Assembly (NCBI GenBank): GCA_946122785.1
Contig: CAMGYJ010000006.1
Coordinates: 49,930,066-49,994,065 of the forward strand
DNA: 64,000 nt
From: Linum tenue
Lineage: Eukaryota > Streptophyta > Magnoliopsida > Malpighiales > Linaceae
Direction of reading: 5' to 3'
Shown in pieces: positions 34,039-46,300 of the stretch. Position 1 is the first letter of the stretch. Each line of letters opens with the position of its first letter. Under the pieces are notes generated by a model. The model was not told the DNA's origin. It searched no databases and saw only the letters and a program-made list of their open reading frames with translations. The position numbers and the translations under genes are program-made.

Positions 34039-34202
34039 CAATTACTTGGCAGCCGTTTGATTTGATGAGGAAAGTTGCTCCGCATCTCCAGGAATTTAGT
34101 TTCAACGAGTCTGACAGGGACGTTGCAGTGAGAGGGGATGACACTGCACAGAGGGGAACGACTCTCTCCTCACGTGGACCAATCACAAACAGCAACACAG
34201 GT
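34039..34202 (+). other. Possible unrecognised exon fragment
   Basis: With the chromovirus removed, an open frame gives ITWQPFDLMRKVAPHLQEF, then NESDRDVAVRGDD and TTLSSRGPITNS, and reaches a donor-like CAACACAG|GTGAAAC at 34200-34201. The composition looks protein-like, but I do not recognise it and see no start or partner exon. Confidence 0.3.
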
Positions 34203-34257
34203 GAAACATTTTTTATAGTGACACTGTAGTATTGGCCTTTTAACCTTATATATATTA

Positions 34258-34793
34258 GTGTTAATACCTTAGTTTGGCCCGAACTATAGACAAACTTTCT
34301 ACTTTGGTCCGTGGTATCATAAATTGCTATTCTAGCCTAAACTATGTAGCATACTTTCTTATTTGGCCCGGAGGCGGGTTTGACCGTCAAATTAGACGGT
34401 CAACTGAGTTGACCATTAGTCAAAGCCCACCTCACTTGCCACGTCAGCTATCAAGGAATTTTTTTTTTTTAATTTTTGAGTTTTTTTTACTTTCTAAAAT
34501 TAATTAAAAATAATTTGGGGAGCTTTTTTAATTAATTTTTTGTTTATTATTAGAAAGTAAAAAAATTCAAAATGCAAAATTAATTTTTTATTCTCTAATA
34601 GCTGACGTGGCAAGTGAGGTGGACCTTGACTAACGGTCAACTCGGTTGACCGTCTAATTTGACGGTCAAACCCGCCTCCGGGCCAAATAAGAAAGTATGC
34701 TACATAGTTTAGGCCAGAATAGCAATTTCTGATACCACGGGTCATAGTAGAAAGTTTGTCTATAGTTCGGGCCAAACTAAGGTATCAACCCTT
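34258..34793. mobile_element. Foldback MITE (long inverted repeat)
   Basis: Two arms of about 210-230 bp are inverted copies. Left: TTAGTTTGGCCCGAACTATA...GACGGTCAACTGAGTTGACC...CACTTGCCACGTCAGCTA. The right arm (about 34598-34793) is the complement with few differences. The 80-100 bp between them is AT-rich. Flanks TATATTA (34251-34257 and 34794-34800) suggest a TSD. The structure is like Mutator-type long-TIR MITEs. A transcript would form a long hairpin. Confidence 0.85.
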
Positions 34794-34800
34794 TATATTA

Positions 34801-35944
34801 TAAGTAGAAGATTGTCTTTCATTTTCTGCATACGTCTCAAACTACTGAATACACCTATCAATTGAAGCTGACACAATTTCCGGTTTAAGTGCTTATCTCA
34901 TTGAATTGTAAGGGAAAAGATTATTAGCATTATCTTTGTGAGATAGCTCCTGCAGCATTTAGAAACTGTACTGTAATGAAAAGGATGTGTGTAGAGAAAC
35001 ACAGCAAGAAGCTGGACTTGGTTTTGTCTTTTGTGGTGGAAGCATTTGCATCGGTATCAAAGTAAGAAAATCCCATTGCCCATATATAAATAAAGTTAGA
35101 TGGAAACACCATTGAAGAGTCATCATTCGAATAGTAGAGAACAATTGGGAGGGTGAGGTGTCAATTTTTGAACTTGTTGTTCCTCCTCACTTTCCTATTT
35201 ACTCTCGCTAGAAAAAATTCGCTCGCTATCCTTTTGCATATTAAAAAAATAAATATTTTAAAAATAAATATTTTTATGTTAATCCAGAAGTGAAAGTAAT
35301 CATTCTTAATCATTTTTTTATAGGTTTTGTTATTTACAATAGCATATGGTCGATGAACTTGCATAATGTAGAAGGGTCGTCGAATATATTATTTATGTTT
35401 AAACTTCTTTCATGACGCTTCAATTTGTATGGCTAGTAATTGATCCTGCTGTAACTTTTGCAGAATGAAGCAGCTTCTCTGGATCATTTCAAAAAGTATT
35501 TTAAAAAAAACTGTTGAGTGTTTAGCTAAAAACTATCAGAATTACTTTATAATATAAGAGGTAAAAAAAAAGACTGAAAAAGATTTCTAACATAAAATAT
35601 GAATACAAATTCTAAAAATGAAAAGGTATTTAAAATGGATCACATTAGATTTATTTCATATTAAATAATAATACTTTTCGTATTTTCTTTTTTTATTAGC
35701 ATTATCTTTTTTTATAATGATATAAATGAAAGAAAATTATGGTAACGACAATTTTGTATTTTCAAATATGACCTTTTGCTTTTAAGTTACGAAAAATTTC
35801 AGTTTATTAAAAAGCGAAACTTTAGAGGTGGTTTGGCTTGGCTACAACTTTTGAAACATAAAACTTCTAAAATTTGGCCCAAACTTACTTGTACTCTTTT
35901 GACTTTTTTTTTTGTGGTTTGAGGTAATCGTGGTTCTCCTTTAT
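34801..35944. other. AT-rich intergenic DNA
   Basis: No convincing gene, terminal repeat or ordered array. Long A and T runs dominate at 35220-35340 and 35500-35760. Confidence 0.5.
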
Positions 35945-37500
35945 GATATTTTTGGAATGATTGCAGGTTGATCGGGTCAAATTAGATTGGATACCCATGT
36001 GTTTGGGTTCAATTGTCTTTCTCAAACAAAAGGAAAAAGCGAAATGAAAAACACTAAAGCTATCGATTCAAAACTCGTCAACACCAAGTTCAACTCGCTT
36101 TGACCTGATTGGACTGAGTTTTGGACAAATTCACACATGAAACAACATACCAATTACAAAAACAGATAAAACTCGCTCTCGCCGAAAACCTGTAAAATCG
36201 GATTCAAGTCGCTTTGGTCGGGTTGAATTAGATTGTATACCCATGCTTTTGGACTCAATTGACATTCTCTACCAAAAGGAAAATATATAAAAAAAATACT
36301 AAAGCGTATAAAATTCGCTCATGACCCCAAACTCTCAACATTGCGTTCAACTCTCTTTGATCGGGTCGGCCAAGTATTAACAAATCCACAATTTACTCGA
36401 CCTGTCAATTACAAAAGCAGATAAAACTCGCTCTCGATACGTAACGCGTCAACAATGGGCCAGAGTTCCATTGTCATTCTCAACAAAAAGGAAAATGAGA
36501 AATAAAAGAAAAATTAAAGCATACCAAACTCATTTTCGATCTAAACCTGGTCAACAATGTGTTCAACTCGCTTTGAGCAATTTTTTAACAAATTAACACT
36601 TGGTCTAACCTGCCAACTACAAAAGCTGATAAACCTCGCTCACAATATAATACTCGTCAAAACGTTAGATTCGGGTTCATTTGTCTTCCAAACCAAAAGA
36701 AGAAAAAAAAGAGAAATTTATAAATGCTAAAGTCTGTTTCAAGTCGCTTTGACCTGATCGAATTAGGTTGGATACCCATGGATTTGGGTTCAATTGTGAA
36801 CATGCTCAACAAAAAGGAAAATGTGAAAGGAAAAAACACTAAAGTGAACAAATTTCGGTCCCGATACAAAACTCGCCAACATTGAGTAGACATGGTATGG
36901 ATTTTCGGTAGCGGCATTGGGTTCAATTGTGATCATGCTCAACAAAAAGGAAAAAGAGAAAGAAAAAACACTAAAGAGGATGAAACTCGGTCCCGGTACA
37001 AAACTCGTGGTAGCAGCCTTGGGAAACGATGGTGGGGAACAACTTAGAATTCTGGCGATAATATTTAGAGATGGGCTGCAAAATGGTGGGCAAAGGTGAT
37101 GATTTGTGTTCAAATTAGGATACTCATGTGTTTGAGTTCAATTGTGATCATGCTCAACAAAAAGAAAAAAAAGAAAAAAAATACTGAAGAGGATGAAACT
37201 TGGTTCAGATACAAAACTCGTGGTAGCAGCCTTGGGAAACGGTGGTGGTGAACAACTTTGGATTCCGCCGACAATATTTCGAGATGGGTTGCAAAATGAT
37301 GGACAAAGGCGATTATTTATGTTCAAGATAGGATACACATGTGTTCGGGTTACTCAACAAAAAAGGAAAAAAAGAAAGAAAATAAAACTCAGTCCCGATA
37401 AAAAACTCGTGGTAGCGGCCTTGGAAAACGGTGGTGGGGAAGAACTTAGGATCCCGCTGGCAGTATTTCGAGATGGCCTGCAAAATGGTGGTCATAGGCG
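35945..37500. repeat. Degenerate tandem repeat, unit about 200-230 bp
   Basis: A phrase like GGGTTCAATTGT(C/G)ATC(A) + CTCAACAAAAAGGAAAA + GAGAAA + ACACTAAAG recurs near 36005, 36250, 36465, 36670, 36785, 36920, 37135 and 37340. Between copies lies TCAAGTCGCTTTGACC(T)GAT-like sequence in the left half. In the right half three copies (about 36985, 37200, 37390) share AAAACTCGTGGTAGC(A/G)GCCTTGG. Chance open frames repeat with the unit. Confidence 0.75.
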
Positions 37501-37695
37501 ATGATTGGTGCAAAAGGTGATAGACGAAAACTTAGCGAATAATAACTAAACACAAAGGCGATGATAACACAAAGGCGATGATTTGTGAAAAAAGCCATAG
37601 ACGAAAACCTAGCGAACAATAACAAAACACAAAGGCGATGATTTATGCAAAAAAGTCATAGACGAAAACCTAGCGAACAATAACTAAATACAAGG
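37501..37695. repeat. Tandem repeat of about 70-75 bp, about three copies
   Basis: Units contain AAAGGCGATGATTTGTG(C)A, then AGACGAAAACCTAGCGAA and CAATAACTAAACACA. The array directly follows the larger repeat and shares its GGCGATGATT phrase. Confidence 0.75.
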
Positions 37696-38391
37696 GTTGT
37701 AGAATGGAGAGTTTAGTAAAAGAATGACTTTGAATTTTCCCACTTGCAATTAAAGAAGTGTGAGTCACTAATAAATAGTAACCTACAACCTTGACTTTTA
37801 TATATTAATTAATATATGTCTCTCCATGTGTATAGAGAGAATTAGTTTTCAACATTGGATTCAAAATCCCCATCTCAAATTAGCTCCCTTTTCGCACAGA
37901 AAAAGGAGGGGGAGGTGGGAGGAATGGTTGAGTTTGAACATGTTGAACCAATAATTGGTCATCAAACAATGAACCATGTAAATAAATTGGCCATTACACT
38001 GGGTTTTTTTATTATTAATCAAGAACCTCACTCTCACGTGCCAGTTTGTTACAACGGAACTTACTAAGATTGGAGGCCATCTGTAATCAATTTTGATGCC
38101 AATGGAGCTTCGCCCCGAATAGCCACATACCTCTGAGAATACCAACGGATCTTGCTTGGATTGAAATTGGGATCTACAACTCCCAAACCTTCAATATTAC
38201 GACAGTTTTACTATTAGACTATCTTACATTTGGTCCATTAGACTGGTTCTTAGTAACACAATTGGTTACTAATTTCTAATATGAGAAGAAATGGAAGCTA
38301 CGTACATGTTTTGTATATCTTTATGAGTCTAAAGTAACTTGGTGACTTCTAGATTTTTTTTGAAAAATACATAATACAATTTCTTATAACC
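37696..38391. other. Intergenic DNA
   Basis: No convincing gene. A short frame from 37855 (MDSKSPSQISSLFAQKK) looks like chance. Confidence 0.4.
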
Positions 38392-39435
38392 CAATTATTA
38401 TTACATCGTTCTATACCATAACATTCAGTCGTTAGAAATTGTAGATGAAATTGAGGTCACATCCAATGGACTAAAAACTAGTATCACTAATTCATATTAA
38501 CCAGGATTTGTCTGCTTCTAATTATCGAACCTGGAGCTTCCTCAACGTAGATAAGTAAGTGGATGTTGTAAATACGTACACTCCCCTCGATAGCTACATC
38601 TGTATACAAGTTAATATTGCTACATCTTTAACATGGAACATTAGAATTGAATTAAACTAAACAACTTTTATTAGTCGATGTAGCCACTAATCATAAGCGG
38701 CAGTGAGAATCATCCAAGGGGAAGAATTATTGGGAAAAGGGTCGATGATGGGTAAAGAATTGGTAGGACTCTTTTTTTTGTTGAGGTTGTAGGGCTGGCT
38801 GGGAAAGGGGAGAAGCTGAGTTTCATAGAAGCTCCAAAGGAAGGAAGAGTCCATAACTTGTGGGGGCTTTCCCTACATGTAATCAACAACATCATACTCC
38901 CAAAAATTATTCCTTCTGATCATTGTCCTTTTATGCCATAGCACCACACTAGGCTCCATGGCAAAAGAATTTTAATAATGTAGAAAGGAAAAGAAAGCCA
39001 AAACAACCCAAGAAGAAGGAAATAAAAGGAAGAGGGAGAGATAGTTGAAGAAAAGAAAACTTCTTCCCCACAAGTATTTAAAACTTGCAAGCCGACAATG
39101 CTCCCCCTCCGATTACCTAACCTTATATATTCCCTCAAAGCTCCCTTCCAAATGCTACTCTCCAACCCTAATTTGTCCTCACCTTCCAAACCCTTTTTTT
39201 CCCCCTCTCCTTGAAAGTTATGTCCTTCACATTCACCAACTCATCATCATCTCCATAGGCTCACTCTCCCACATTTGAAACCTTTTCTCCTTGGACTTTG
39301 CTACCCAACTCCAAATAGTTACATCACATACCATCCAACTACATTAGATGTATTAATTTCTCGTTTTCTAAGTAATAAGTATATGGCAAAGACTAGCGTA
39401 TGTATTGCATGAAGGATCAAACTACCTTCTGTTGC

Positions 39436-39442
39436 TATATAA
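39436..39442 (+). promoter_or_regulatory. TATA box of the 155-aa protein gene
   Basis: TATATAA lies 93 bp upstream of the ATG at 39529, a normal plant distance allowing a leader of about 60 bases. Confidence 0.6.
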
Positions 39443-39528
39443 ACAACTCCTAACTTTGTCCATCCTTCCTTCCCTTTTACTCTAAAGAAAAGTGCCATAA
39501 CTTCAATCTCCTTCCATCTCGTTCTCCA

Positions 39529-39996
39529 ATGGGTAGGCAAATAGGTGATTCTTCCACCATGGTGAACTCCTCCATAGCTCTTCTCCAAGAAAGGTTCAAG
39601 GAACTTCAAAGAGTGAAGGAGAAAAGACAAGAGAAGGAGCTTCTCAAGCTGTTCTCCGAGTCCTCTGAAAGGAATACCACTCCTTCTACACCGTCCGGCT
39701 CGTCGTCGCCTTCCTCCTCCTCCTCCTCTAGGCCGTTGGAGCGTTATTCTTATGCCTCAAACCTCCCAACAACTACTCCTCGCGATCGGGCGCCTGCCTT
39801 TTCCAACCGTAGACCAACAGCTTCACCGCCGGCAGCTCCTCCATCACTCCTTTCTCTGGGCCTCCACTCCTCGTACGATCATCAGTCTTTGAGGAACAAC
39901 CAAGCAAGCTTTTGGTCGGGTGGAACATCATCTTCATCGTCACAAAGAAGTACTGCTTTCGAGCATTCGGATGTCGATACATCTCTTCACCTTTGA
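39529..39996 (+). CDS. Small conserved plant protein of unknown function
   Basis: A single-exon frame of 155 codons starts at an ATG in a good context (CTCCAATGGG) behind a TATA box and leader. The N-terminal 40 residues hold VNSSIALLQERFKELQRVKE followed by KRQEKELLKLF, a predicted amphipathic, coiled-coil-like helix. The rest is Ser/Pro-rich and disordered (runs of Ser at 63-78, then APPSLLSLGLHSS), ending FEHSDVDTSLHL. I recall uncharacterised plant proteins with a similar MVNSSIALLQERF start but no function. There is no signal peptide or membrane segment; a nuclear or cytosolic adaptor is a guess. It is absent from duplicate unit B. This is the only convincing intact host gene in the window. 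Confidence 0.7.
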   Translation: MGRQIGDSSTMVNSSIALLQERFKELQRVKEKRQEKELLKLFSESSERNTTPSTPSGSSSPSSSSSSRPLERYSYASNLPTTTPRDRAPAFSNRRPTASPPAAPPSLLSLGLHSSYDHQSLRNNQASFWSGGTSSSSSQRSTAFEHSDVDTSLHL

Positions 39997-41121
39997 TCAG
40001 GCTTCCATCGATTTTACTATATATATTTATATATTGTTATTCAGAACTATCTCCTTCATCGCCTTCTCGATCTTCTTGGCGTTGGTTTCTCTTCCTCCCT
40101 TGTTATGTTTTGATTGCAACCAAGAAAAGGATGAGGTTTGCGTGCCCAATCAAGCTATAGATATACATATGTTGATAGGTTTTAATAATGGTGCCTATTA
40201 TGCTGCGGTTTATCTAACCAATCACGCAATTGCTTAAACTTGTTGCAATTTCTGAGTTAAATTCAGGTTAGGTGAACAACTGAACAAGCGACGTTTATGT
40301 AAAGTAGAGATAGAGTCATGATGAACCAACCCCATTTGACAAATTAAAAGGCCTTGGATTCTACATCTCTAGAAGACCCCCACAATATAAAGAACCGATC
40401 GTTTATAATTTATTGTATATTAATATGGTTCACTGTAGAAGAAGAAGAAAGGAAGAGGTGGGAGAAATCGTTTTGGCACTACTTGGTAGTGAAGCCGAAT
40501 AATAAGCCGGAATTCGAATAATCAGTTTGGAAGTAGCAAAGAGGACATATTATACATGTAGTGCCAGCTTATCTAGAGCTGGCTGGCTGGCTGACTAGCA
40601 GTGAGCAGTTGCCGAGTAAAACATGGTGTAGAGCATGATTGGGTTGCTCTAATTAAAGTCCGAATTGGCTGGTGACTGGTGAGTTTACTTTGGTTTCGTT
40701 GTCCATGAGAACAAGAAGAGCCCAAACTTTTTTTTAAAGTGTGGTTAATTAAGAATGCAATGGGCAGGCCCAAAAGAAAAATACAAACAGTGACTACATG
40801 AGCCGAAAATTAGAAAAAAACAAGGCTCAACAAAACTCGGAACTCAATAGGTTCCAAAGATCCGGACCAAAACATAATTTCCTAACCCTAACTCTAGCCG
40901 CCACTGCTCCCTTCAAGAAGAGCCCAAACTTGAAGGAAAGCAGGACTGCAAAGTGTTGTTTGCTCTTTAATAAGAAAGTTACAAAATATATAGTACACAC
41001 GGAGCAGTTAATTGGTAGCACTATTATTGGTGGTGGTTCATTTGTTGCTGGTTTTTTTACTGGCGGGGTGGTGTTACTGATTGCCGGTCTTTTTATTGGT
41101 CGAGTGTTGGTCTGCTGCTGA

Positions 41122-41535
41122 GTGATGGCAATGGGTTAGGGCGGGGCGAGTATCTCAATACTCATGTCCCGCCGCACGCTATTATAGGTCGGTGCGGGTA
41201 ATACCGGCGCGGGTACGAGGCGGGGCGGGTCGATCCATCCTTATTTGCTATTTGAAAAAATGCAAGCAAAATTTTAATATTTTCGATAAAACGAATGAGA
41301 AAAGACTTCATAAATGGATAATAGTGATAATATAATGGGTAATTGAGTCTATTTAGTTGAAAGATCAAGTCAAACTAGTTAATCTTGACCTAGAAAAGTC
41401 AAATTAGGAGATATATGAATGAATGACGTAAGAAATTAACTTAAAATGGGCCAAGAACGGGGCGAGGCGGGACAGGGCTGATCGGAAGTTGGTATCCATG
41501 CCCCGCCCCATCGCGGATCATGTCAAGTAAAACCC
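41122..41535. mobile_element. hAT MITE, right end cut by the duplication junction
   Basis: It begins GTGATGGCAATGGGTTAGGG with GCGGGGCG motifs, as does the complete copy at 49978-50372. After AAAACCCG it runs straight into unit B, so it lacks the right terminus. Confidence 0.72.
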
Positions 41536-42037
41536 GATTATATATTATTACATCGTTCGTTACCATAACATTCAGTCGTCAGATATTGTAGATGAAATTG
41601 AGGTCACATCCAATGGACTAAAAACTAGTATCACTAATTCATATTTACCAGGATTTGTCTGCTTCTAATTATCGAACCTAGAGCTTCCTCAACGTAGATA
41701 AGTAAATGGATGTTGTAAATACGTACACTCCACTCGTAAGCTACATCTGTATACAAGTTAATACTGCTACATCTTTAACATGGAACATGAGAATTGAATT
41801 AAGCTAAACAACTTTTATTAGTCGATGTAGCAAAGAGGTCAGATTATACATGTAGTGCCAGCTTATCTAGAGCTGGCTGGCTGGCTAGCTGTGAGCAGTT
41901 GCCGAATAAAACATGATTGGGTTGCACTAATTAAAGTCCGAATTGGCTGGTGAGTTTCTTTGGTTTCGTTGTCCATGAGAACAAGAAGAGCCCAAACTTT
42001 TTTTTTAAGTGTGGTTAATTAAGAATGCAATGGGCAA

Positions 42038-42310
42038 TGTAACATCCCGAATCTTTTCCCGACGAAGATATTGTCCGCTTTGGGCCTCGACCCTCACAGT
42101 TTTTGACTTGGGGTGCAATTCAAGGTGACTTCCCATAAGGTCACCCATCCTTGTTGTACTCAACACTGAGCACGTTTAACTTCAGAGTTCTCAGAAAAAC
42201 TCCTCCATTACACCCAAAAACGGGTCTTGTTAGTTAAGGCCGGTTTCCTACTTATGACCCATGGATCTCTCCCGTGCTTTGTCGATGTGGGATTTGCCTA
42301 ATGTGTTACA
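42038..42310 (-). mobile_element. Cassandra TRIM solo LTR with 5S rRNA-like sequence
   Basis: The sequence starts TGTAACATCCCGAATC and ends AATGTGTTACA, flanked by TSD GGCAA (42033-42037 and 42311-42315). Unit A has the near-empty site GGGCAGGCCC. On the minus strand, 42111-42225 follows plant 5S rRNA, with AGAACTCTGAAGTTAAACGT and GGATGGGTGACC. A 5S-derived sequence in the LTR is the hallmark of Cassandra elements, which are transcribed by RNA polymerase III and depend on other elements to move. Confidence 0.87.
42111..42225 (-). ncRNA. 5S rRNA-like region inside the Cassandra LTR
   Basis: The minus strand starts near GGGTGTAATGG and passes through AGTTAAACGTGC and GGATGGGTGACC, the 5S internal-control region, to GGGAAGTC and TGCACCCC. 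It is too diverged to be a working 5S gene but may keep polymerase III promoter elements. Confidence 0.7.
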
Positions 42311-42502
42311 GGCAAGCCCAAAGAAAAAAATACAAACAGTGACTACATGAGCCGGAAAAAGAAAAAAAACAAGGCCCAACAAAACTCGGAACCCAATAAG
42401 GCCCAAAGATCAGGACCAAAACATAATTTCCTGACCCTAACTCTAGCAGTCACTACTCCCTTCAAGAAGAGCCCAAACTTGAAGGAAAGCAGGACTGCAA
42501 AG

Positions 42503-43256
42503 TGTTGAGCGAGATCAGAGCTGCATTCTCGACTGCAAGACTGGAGCCTCATACTGTGATCATCAGAAAAGGAAAGGAGTCAAGTTAAGGAAACACTATC
42601 AATGCTGGCGCAACGGACCCTTCCTTCCAACGGCTATAATCAAGACTATATATTGTCGTTCCCTTTTGCTTAGCAATTCAACTTTGTCACCCAAGAAACA
42701 TTAAGCGGTAGAGGGCTGTGTGATTGAGTGAAAAGGGAGTTTTCTTCAGAGATATAGGATCTGTGAGAGTGGCTGATAAAAGTAGAGCTCGGGCTTGAGA
42801 ACTCTGGCTGTGTGATTCTTTCCTTTTTTCATTGTAATCGAGTCGTGTAAAAGCAGAAAACTAATAGAGTCTCTCGACAATAGTGTTGACTGTTGTCGGG
42901 ACGAGGAAGTAACCATTGTTGGGTGAACCTCGTTAAAATTGCTCTTGCCTTCTGTTGCTCTTTTCTTCTTGCCTCGTCTATCTTCTTCCTCTGCTTCTTT
43001 GTGTGTTCAGCTTCTGTCTCTGTGGAATCTTAACAGAGAGCTTCTCTGTTGGAACCTGGTTCTGGGTTCGGTGCTATTTAAGCCCATCCCTGCGACATCT
43101 CGTTTTATCGATGGGGCCCTAATTTACTTGAGCCCATATTGTCTAAGGCAGAGATCAGGGTTAAGACAGTTCCATCTATATTCGCATTCCCATTACTCTG
43201 TCTGCTCTCTTTCCCTTCTTCTGAGTTCGAATTCCCTAATTGCAAATCGACCTTCA
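42503..43256 (+). repeat. 5' LTR of the SIRE-type element
   Basis: It is 754 bp. It carries a GCTATTTAAGCCC TATA-like box at 43072-43084 and matches the 3' LTR with about 18 differences. Confidence 0.9.
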
Positions 43257-43258
43257 AG

Positions 43259-43271
43259 TGGTATCAGAGCC
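43259..43271 (+). other. Primer binding site (tRNA-iMet) of the SIRE-type element
   Basis: TGGTATCAGAGCC lies two bases after the LTR end and is a full match to the complement of the initiator tRNA-Met 3' end. Confidence 0.9.
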
Positions 43272-43311
43272 TTCCTTTGAAGAGCTAGCTACTGCCAAAG
43301 GGTAACGATCC

Positions 43312-46300
43312 ATGGGATCAAATCCTCAGTCTACTTTTGGTCCATCATCCCATCATAATCCGCCTTGGTTCACAGGCTCCAATTATAATGCCTGGAAAAA
43401 GCGCATGAAAACATTCATGTGGGGAATCGATGCCGATCTCTGGGTAATTGTTCAGGATGGACCCATTGAGATGAATCCAGAGCTTCAAAGTGAATGGACG
43501 GACGAGCAAAAGCGAAGTGCGCAACTCAACTGTCGCGCAATGCACATTTTGCAGACCGCCATTTCACCCGATGAGATCGATAAAGTCGAGCAGTGTGAAA
43601 CCGCTCAAGAAATCTGGTCGATTCTCGAAGCAACCTATGAAGGTACGTCCAATATCAAAGAAACTCGTATTGACTTACTCATGCATGAATACGAGACTTT
43701 TGATATGTTGGCAAACGAAGGGATCCATGAAATGTACTCTAGGTTCACAGGATTAACTAATAAACTAAAAGGTCTCGGTAGAATCATTCCAACAAAAGAT
43801 ATGGTCAGGAAAATTCTTCGTTCTTTACCTAAGGAGTGGCTACCTAAACGTACAGCTATAGAAGAAGCCAGAAATCTTAATACTCTGTCTGTAGATGAGC
43901 TAGTAGGCTCTCTTCTTAGTCACGAACACGTGATTAGACAGGTAGGAAGAGAGGATGAAAAACGCAAGAAGAGTCTTGCCTTTAAGAGTCGAGTCCCTGA
44001 TTATGAATCGGATATTGAAATTGATTCAGATTTTGAAAGAGGACTTGCCTTGGTCAGCAAAAAATTTCATCGGATGATGAAACACAAAAATGACCAAAGG
44101 CAACGTGCAGCTGAGAATAGAGGTCGATATGAGTCGCAAAATCGTTTTCAAGAGTCAAATAACCGTTTTTCAGGATCAACTAGTCGTTATTTTGACTTGA
44201 ACAATCGCTTTCCAGAGTCATACGTTAGACAGAATGAGTTTGCCCATAGAAATGGTGAGAATGGTAGACATTCAGGGAACTCTGGGCGAGTTAAAAATGC
44301 TACTTTTGAAAGATTTGTGTCACAGGGAAGGGAAGCACAGTCAGGAGGAGGAGATCTTGGTGATCGTGAGCCTCAAGGATGCTACAAATGCGGGAAAATA
44401 GGACATGTTCGTGCCAACTGCCCGTTAACAATAAAAGCAAAAGGAAAGGCTATGGCAGCATCCTGGAGCGATTACGAGTCTGAAGATGATGTAGAAGGAC
44501 AAATTGAAGAAGCTTACATGGCCAAGGAAACCTGTATAAATCAGGCCAGTGAAAACAGAGATGATTCAGTTCAAATCAACCAGAAGGATAGGCATGAAAG
44601 CAAGTGGTACCTAGATAGCGGATGTTCGCATCACATGACAGGTAATGAATCTCTTTTCTCTTCTCTTAGCTATAAGTTAGGAGGAGAAGTTGTATTTGGA
44701 GACAACAGTGCAGGCAGAATTGTGGGACATGGTACAATTGGCATGTCTCCTATGCCAACTGTTAAAAATGTTATGCTTGTTGATGGTCTCAAACACAACT
44801 TACTTTCTATTAGTCAGTTGTGTAGTAGTGGTAATAAGGTAACTTTTGAAACCTCACACTGTCTGGTTGAAATAACTCGTGACAATAAGATGATATTCAT
44901 AGGAAATAGAGTGGGAAACATGTATGTTATTGACCTTCTTGACTTAAACGCTTTCAATGAAAAGTGTTTAGTTTCCCAAACATGTCATCAAGAGACTACG
45001 TGGCACAGAAAATTAGGACATATTAGTTTGAAAAGGCTAGCCTCTTTGTCAAAATCTAAACTTGTTCGTGGTATGCCTGAATTAAAAGAACGTGGGGATT
45101 TCTTTTGTAGTGCTTGTGCTGCTGGAAAACATTCCAGAAAACCTTTCAAAGCAAAATCAAATATTGCTACAACTAAATCTTTTGAATTGGTTCACATGGA
45201 CTTATTTGGTCCTTGTACTGTCACTAGTCTTGGAGGCAAAAATTATGTTTTTGTCCTAGTTGACGACTTTTCAAGGTTTTGTTGGGTCTTTTTCATTAAA
45301 TCTAAAGATGAAACTTTCAAACAATTTCAGTCCTTTGTCAAATTGCACTCAGAAATTGAGTGTATCAAAAGTGACAATGGAGGTGAATTTGTTTCTGATG
45401 AATTTTCAAACTTCTGTGAGTCAATGGGAATTAAGCATACCTTCTCAGCTCCCCGCACTCCACAGCAGAATGGAATTGTGGAGAGAAAGAATAGAACACT
45501 CATTGAAACGGCAAGAACCATGCTGTTAGATTTCGATCTACCAAAACACTTCTGGGCGGAAGCAGTGAGTATTGCTTGTCATGTTATCAATAGAGTCTTG
45601 ATTCGTAAGTATTTGAACAAGACTCCATATGAGATTTTAAAGAAAAAGACACCAAATATTTCCTATTTTCATCCTTTTGGGTGTCGTTGCTTTACCCTTA
45701 ACACTAAAGATACTCTTGGCAAATTTGATGCTAAATCAGATGAGTCAATTTTCTTAGGGTATTCAGTAAAGGGGCAAGCTTACAGAGTTTTTAATAAGAG
45801 AACCAAAAAGGTAGAAGAGTCAGTTCATGTATTATTTGATGAATCTGATTCCACTGCCAAGTTCTATGAGCCAGGTACTCAAATTCTAGATCTGCTGGAA
45901 ATGACTAACTGGGATCATCCAGAAACAAGTATTTCCTCTCAGAACAAAGAAACTGTCCCTACTGCTTCAATTCCCTCACCAGCATCCATTCAGCAGAAGC
46001 CTACTGAAACTGAAGCAGAAGTGCATGCTCCACCTCACATCCAAAGGCGCCATCCTGAAAGCCAGGTAATTGGAAATATAACAGACGGATTGCGCACTAG
46101 AGGAAAATATACTCCAGATCAGTACGCCTATGTCTCTCAGGTTGAACCAAAATCTTATAAGGAAGCATTGCATGATGAGGAATGGGCTTATGCCATGTTA
46201 GAAGAATTAGCTCAATTTGAATACCTTAAGGTTTGGGATCTTGTCCCACGACCTTTAGGAAAGACTATTATAGGTACCAAGTGGGTGTTTAGGAATAAGT

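Larger units (their letters stand above)
38392..41535. repeat. Tandem segmental duplication, unit A
   Basis: About 38392-38684 matches 41540-41831, and 40533-41535 matches 41827-42502 plus 49805-50340 once two later insertions in B are removed. A ends inside a hAT MITE at about 41535 and B begins at once. Unit A holds 1,853 bp (38685-40537) absent from B, including the host gene at 39529. Confidence 0.85.

Noticed and set aside
36657..37504. Repeated open frames with LVVAALGNGGGE and FRDGLQNGG motifs
   Set aside because: They follow the tandem repeat unit, have poor starts and stops, and lie in a degenerate array.
38710..39189. Minus-strand frames upstream of the 155-aa gene
   Set aside because: They have low-complexity hydrophobic content, no motifs, and lie in the promoter region.
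40798..41121. 107-codon frame with a hydrophobic C-terminus
   Set aside because: It runs into a MITE edge, and the partner copy in unit B does not preserve the frame. No homology is recognised.
42111..42225. A true 5S rRNA gene
   Set aside because: It is too diverged, single, and enclosed in an LTR with its own TSD.
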